Below, piece by piece: positions 7,001-9,123 of a DNA stretch of 9,123 bases. Positions within the stretch are counted from its first letter, which is position 1; every line of letters begins with the position of its first letter. Position numbers and translations under genes: made by a program. The DNA is taken from assembly GCA_964619055.1 (NCBI GenBank), contig CAZUDB010000076.1:1-9123 (forward strand), given 5' to 3'. Source of the DNA: CAYVUM01 sp964619055 (GTDB taxonomy: Bacteria; Pseudomonadota; Alphaproteobacteria; Rhodospirillales; Defluviicoccaceae). The notes below the pieces were generated by a model. The model searched no databases, was not told where the DNA came from, and worked only from the letters and a program-made list of their open reading frames with translations.

Positions 7001-8245
7001 TCTGGCAAAGTCGACAATAGCGAGGTCGGCCAAAGCCACAAGGCTGCTGTCGGCATTTGGTACGGTGTAACCAATGACCACTTGATCCTGCAAAGAGTCC
7101 CAATCCAATTGTCCGCTCGCGACCACCGGCGGGCTGGCAATGACTCTGCCGTCCACACTAAACGTGCTGAGCGTATTGTTAATGGTAAGGGGGCCGGGTC
7201 CCGGGTTTGCCGTCATATTGGCATCAAAGGAAAAAGCGCGCACAGAAATCGACGAGTCAGAACTAACGACGAGGACCAATTCATCGTTGATAGCACCAGT
7301 TTTTGCATTTGGCCCGCTGCCATCGAAATTACCTGCTGCCAGCGAAAAGTCTTTAAGTGTCGTGTTGGGCTCAGCGACGATGGTCGTCGGCGCCGAAATG
7401 ATCTGCAGCGCAGCATTGCAGGTCTGGCCAAACACCTCGACACTCGCGGCGGGGCAAACGGAAACAAAGACGACTCGCACCGGTCCCGAGGGAACCCCAA
7501 AGGAGTTTGTGCCTTGAGCGAACCACGCCACGTCCAGAATGCCGTCCGCGTTGAAGTCACCAGCTACAGGCTCAACAAGGCCACTTGGAGTGATACTCCG
7601 AATCGGACGTTGGATATTCGAAAGGCCTTGTCGCGGCCCGGCAATCATTCCGTCGGAAATGGCGTTTCCACCTGTGCCCGTACACTCCGCAACCGGGTCG
7701 TTGCTACATTTCGCCGTGTAGACTTGGACCGACGACGAGGACAGAAAGAATAAATCTTGAAAACCGTCCTGATCAAAGTCCGCCATCATCACCGATGGTA
7801 AAGCGGGACCGCCCGCAGCGATGGTTGTGGCTGAGTTGTTGTTGGCGTCGTTCGGATCCGTTATGGCAATCGTGCGTTGACTGTTGGAGTTGGACACAAC
7901 ATTCACAATGACGTCATTGGGAAGCGCAAATACTCGTCCCACCTCGAGCAACGGTACAAATGACGTTCCTTGACCGGGAATCGGAAAATCGGTGGAAGTT
8001 CCCAAAGTTAGCATTGATGTTGGGAACACTCTGTTTACATAATTGCCGGGAGTTCCAGCAAGATAGACTAAGTCGTCATTGCGCAGCAGCTGACGCTCAC
8101 CGGACAGAATATCGTCATTGTCTTGGAAACATGGCGTGCCGCAATCTGCCAAAGCCGTTAACGAACCAGCGGTAAAGCTTGCGAGAAATGCTGTTATCGT
8201 GCAAAAATAACGCATTTCTACTGGGAATATACCCCATTTGGGCAT
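4013..8245 (-). CDS. Large secreted multidomain protein with FG-GAP/VCBS-like beta-propeller repeats, function unknown
   Basis: The 1410-aa product starts at ATG 8245, fixed by GGAGGA 6 nt upstream. Residues 1-34 form a Sec signal peptide (hydrophobic ITAFLASFTAGSLTALA, likely cut after ALA), so it is exported. Residues about 45-530 hold FG-GAP/VCBS-like blades with calcium-type Asp loops: DFDQDGFQD (156-164), DFNADGILD (230-238), and weaker ones near 306-322, 379-388 and 448-463. These suggest a beta-propeller. Two Ser/Thr-rich segments with alternating polar and apolar residues follow (about 582-640 and 805-860). Residues 1039-1097 resemble a CARDB/Ig-like domain, and 1190-1325 is another beta-sandwich candidate. 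The end (1332-1410) is a small helical domain (LEVFIDLVARQSG, then AEAQSIIDCL) of the kind that caps secreted hydrolases and adhesins. Cysteines occur in close pairs, suggesting disulfides. Codon use looks less GC-rich than in its neighbours, so acquisition is possible. Adhesin, carbohydrate-binding protein and pore-forming toxin are all open; no catalytic motif is visible. Confidence 0.9.
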   Translation of the reverse strand: MPKWGIFPVEMRYFCTITAFLASFTAGSLTALADCGTPCFQDNDDILSGERQLLRNDDLVYLAGTPGNYVNRVFPTSMLTLGTSTDFPIPGQGTSFVPLLEVGRVFALPNDVIVNVVSNSNSQRTIAITDPNDANNNSATTIAAGGPALPSVMMADFDQDGFQDLFFLSSSSVQVYTAKCSNDPVAECTGTGGNAISDGMIAGPRQGLSNIQRPIRSITPSGLVEPVAGDFNADGILDVAWFAQGTNSFGVPSGPVRVVFVSVCPAASVEVFGQTCNAALQIISAPTTIVAEPNTTLKDFSLAAGNFDGSGPNAKTGAINDELVLVVSSDSSISVRAFSFDANMTANPGPGPLTINNTLSTFSVDGRVIASPPVVASGQLDWDSLQDQVVIGYTVPNADSSLVALADLAIVDFARDLTMTGAFFGASNPNPNASSDNGTYTAHIAIGRFDPPDTNNNTNFNEQIGYFIIGNNPQGPTGGNALQIFKSERQDKFAPIFVSGVSATPEPTVFQPSGLAAGDTQGRSLTLGAPSIVRVEHMQPDTVLGMPPSHIDFITPDGISSPVPFNLSVYPPSFNTEYTFSDSTKTSSSRTTSTSYTAATTESFEQKVSYKELDVGSASVDLKETATQTHSRSVTKQYSQYQGNTFNLAAGTAQQFGDQVAYTSRIMNIYTYPVIGRAGCAAGFKEVTVNSELKCCPSDKVSHGTCTAPSDAVDPTPLTVQYSGPDTITHHLLMPASNLEFFQPPYEVGQVLSYPGNLAQLEADISGLQLKTATGPALWPQQSSAVTTVTWVGGSTDGSTTGTTSNHSFDGSVSVSGSVDVFGDGISVSDSFDYSESSSTSTLNSSSNTSDASRGVTVNRGIDVNTNGQNTNPAFQYNNRTFIFGQALPSGSIQSDLVVSADIPFDGIPWVAFTATPYQQAGTNTGTSAWWLQAYGSRPDIALTHPTRWTVSLTNTDPVNTQFLFNCPLGFTSTFTRPACRSVKDAMPALTDCNASNVNNVANACAFYNMKGFFLTTNAAENKGGVATSTPGAPFLTTAVAGESLTLRARVSNYSLKNMTSDETVYVQFYAQPVASNGDFENSTATFIGTASFGGDLLPAPCGGPVRPQPCQTSNEVERNWVLAEVVWDTSTLPDAIKEQDSFWRVWGVAWAHDSKGVVTEIADHGVDFSAPANPKMAVPEWTSFVEVPVELYSNNVGFYGQVFTLTAPATETNGEASPLAQDLDVIAIKVDPDQPLRRRYNTVRATVLATGGTADFVVARFSDLDPTMDGSLFDINIIPRLQGDTEFVTKGAFIPDSCGWGEVVVEAIPHGGGLPTARSSTNVFVTTDPVDDIGALAQAIDDMGLTRTKRILQAKLLAAANLFAEDEEIAGIARLEVFIDLVARQSGLRIPSETADGLIAEAQSIIDCL

Positions 8246-8251
8246 AGTGTC

Positions 8252-8257
8252 TCCTCC
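8252..8257 (-). promoter_or_regulatory. Strong ribosome binding site of the large gene
   Basis: GGAGGA on the - strand lies 6 nt before ATG 8245. It fixes the start at MPKWGIFPVE rather than at the internal Met11 (MRYFC), which has no such site. Both starts would leave a usable signal peptide. Confidence 0.85.
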
Positions 8258-8344
8258 AATTTTTCAATGGCCGAATTCTCGGTCGGCATTCCCGCAAACT
8301 CCGGCGATTTTCCAGCAGCGTCTTTCTGCTCATGAACGGGCGTG

Positions 8345-8359
8345 CTGGAACGTTTCCAG
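8345..8359. promoter_or_regulatory. Operator-like inverted repeat CTGGAA-N3-TTCCAG
   Basis: Perfect 6-bp arms are separated by CGT (ACG on the other strand), about 100 bp before the large gene's start. A further half-site TTCCAG occurs at 8310-8315, nearer the gene. The arrangement is typical of a dimeric-repressor or activator site, but no known consensus is recognised. Confidence 0.35.
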
Positions 8360-8540
8360 ATTAGTCAACACCACGAAACAACATCTACAAAAACCTGTTT
8401 TTTGTGAGGGAAATGCGTCAATTCAACCGATTGATTCCGGTTTCGTCCCGAAAAACGCCATTTAGATCCGGTTTGCGGTGAATGGCCCAAATGGACGATG
8501 CTAGTGTCCCTTGACCTCGCCCCGCTATGGTCCGGACATC

Positions 8541-8642
8541 ATGGGACTTTTCAGACTGGCCTCAGTAGTGAGGCGCTCGGCGCCAAATGATCATTGGATG
8601 AACCGTATATCGAACTCCAGCGACCAGATTGGAGTTCTTTAG
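8541..8642 (+). other. 33-codon ORF in frame with the right-edge gene, ended by TAG
   Basis: ATG 8541 starts MGLFRLASVVRRSAPNDHW and onward, and ends at TAG 8640-8642. The frame is the same as that of the coding region which reads on from 8643 to the window end. It may be the true N-terminus of that gene broken by a nonsense mutation, a small leader ORF, or chance. The ribosome binding signal before 8541 is poor (GGTCCGGAC), which favours leader or chance. Confidence 0.25.
8612..8637 (+). promoter_or_regulatory. 8-bp stem-loop before the right-edge gene
   Basis: GAACTCCA (8612-8619) pairs exactly with TGGAGTTC (8630-8637) around a 10-nt loop, followed by TTT at 8638-8640. The T-run is too short for a confident terminator. 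It could be a weak terminator or attenuator for transcripts entering the gene at 8688, or an operator. Confidence 0.4.
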
Positions 8643-8687
8643 AATTGGCTCGTCGGGATCGTCCTCCGCCACATTGGAGATCGCGGC

Positions 8688-9123
8688 TTGCAGCTGATCG
8701 TCTGGCGCGCAAGGGACTTCGACGCGATCCAGGTCTATCTACAGACGAGCGCTCAACCACGCATCGATAGATACCGCCTGCACGTGACCGGCAATCGCCA
8801 ATGGCCGGCCGGCAGCGTCGAGGTGCACTTTCGGGATGCGATGGAAGATCCCGTGACCAACAGCATTGCGGCGGCGATCATGAGGGAAGCCGCCAAGGCG
8901 TTTCCGCAGGGCGTCAAGATCGACTGTGGCGAAGCCGCTGCGTTGGGCTATCAAGTGCCGCCCGAGCCGGAGGGGGTGCTGGCGGCCCTGGCGGGACGGG
9001 AGGTTCGCAAGGCGCGCGAGATCTACCTGGAGCAGCACAAGGACATCGTCTACGCCGAGGCTCGCGCGCTTGACGCGCGAGTGGCCGCTCAGCACGGCGA
9101 ATACAATTACCACAGGCCGCCCG
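8688..9123 (+). CDS. Unrecognised soluble protein, 5' part (runs off the window)
   Basis: Frame 8643-9123 is open to the window edge and strongly coding-like, with G/C in most third positions. I chose TTG 8688 because GGAGA (8676-8680) lies 7 nt upstream and the product then begins MQLIVWRARDFDAIQVYLQT. 145 codons are visible. No signal peptide or membrane span is seen. The first 55 residues look like alternating beta strands (RYRLHVTG ... SVEVHFRD). Residues 60-80 are helical (SIAAAIMREAAKAFPQG), and about 105-135 form a charged helix (EVRKAREIYLEQHKDIVYAEA). I do not recognise the family. Frames overlapping it on either strand (for example 8739-9113 on the - strand) are Arg-rich shadows. 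It is divergent from the large secreted-protein gene. Confidence 0.7.
   Translation, partial: MQLIVWRARDFDAIQVYLQTSAQPRIDRYRLHVTGNRQWPAGSVEVHFRDAMEDPVTNSIAAAIMREAAKAFPQGVKIDCGEAAALGYQVPPEPEGVLAALAGREVRKAREIYLEQHKDIVYAEARALDARVAAQHGEYNYHRPP

Larger units (their letters stand above)
8246..8540 (-). promoter_or_regulatory. Upstream region of the large secreted-protein gene
   Basis: This is non-coding DNA between two divergently oriented genes and is visibly richer in A+T than the rest of the window, as expected for a promoter region. On the - strand, TTGACG and TTGACT words occur, but neither has a convincing -10 at 16-18 nt, so I do not assign a promoter. It holds a CTGGAA/TTCCAG inverted repeat (8345-8359), a weak CAAAAA/TTTTTG stem (8388-8404) and the ribosome binding site at 8252-8257. 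Confidence 0.45.

Noticed and set aside
8387..8404. CAAAAA/TTTTTG stem as a terminator
   Set aside because: It is a weak A-T stem with no GC core. It is more likely just part of the A+T-rich upstream region.
8511..8547. TTGACC word with TATGGT as a promoter for the right-edge gene
   Set aside because: The spacing between the two words is only 9 nt, so they cannot serve as a -35/-10 pair. No other -10 at proper spacing is convincing.
8739..9113. 124-codon - strand frame and the 8801-9073 + strand frame
   Set aside because: Both overlap the better coding frame starting at 8688, which has coding-like third positions and a sensible protein sequence.

Overview
The window is GC-rich, gene-dense bacterial DNA. 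Several things suggest an alphaproteobacterium, perhaps of the Rhizobiales/Bradyrhizobium type: the base composition, an IS91-type element that carries its own tyrosine recombinase, and short 'GTCCGCT...AGCGGAC' stem-loops of a kind I associate with intergenic DNA in that group. This placement is an inference, not a demonstrated assignment. The mosaic layout (insertion element, large secreted protein of different composition, unrecognised small genes) looks like an accessory region.

Layout from left to right. The last 18 codons of an unrecognised + strand gene end at 56 and are followed by a strong intrinsic terminator with a UUCG loop (101-130). A leader with two mutually exclusive hairpin options precedes a 176-aa hypothetical gene (259-789, +). 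About 0.56 kb without a convincing gene follows (790-1347). It holds a GTCCGCT repeat, a perfect 12-bp inverted repeat, and probably the 3' (oriIS-like) end of the insertion element. The element's two genes lie on the - strand as a tight pair: a complete tyrosine recombinase (2567-3481), then 13 nt, then a complete IS91-family HUH/Y2 transposase (1348-2553, GTG start). Upstream of the recombinase are a 14-bp direct repeat pair and another GTCCGCT stem-loop, followed by about 0.3 kb holding at most a gene remnant.

The main feature is a 1410-aa - strand gene (4013-8245) with a clear signal peptide. It has an N-terminal half of FG-GAP/VCBS-like Asp-rich repeats (a probable beta-propeller), two Ser/Thr-rich segments with alternating polarity, CARDB/Ig-like beta domains, and a small helical C-terminal domain of the kind that caps many secreted bacterial proteins. 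I recognise the domain types but not the whole architecture. Its upstream region carries a strong Shine-Dalgarno and a small inverted repeat. On the right edge, divergently transcribed and running off the window, is a gene that I place at a TTG start (8688). Upstream in the same frame are a 33-codon ORF, an 8-bp stem-loop and a TAG.

The insertion element is a self-contained module. Nothing in the sequence shows that the recombinase, the large secreted protein and the hypothetical genes act in one pathway. The best candidate for new biology is the large secreted protein. The recombinase plus HUH-transposase pairing is the best candidate for unusual mobile-element mechanics.
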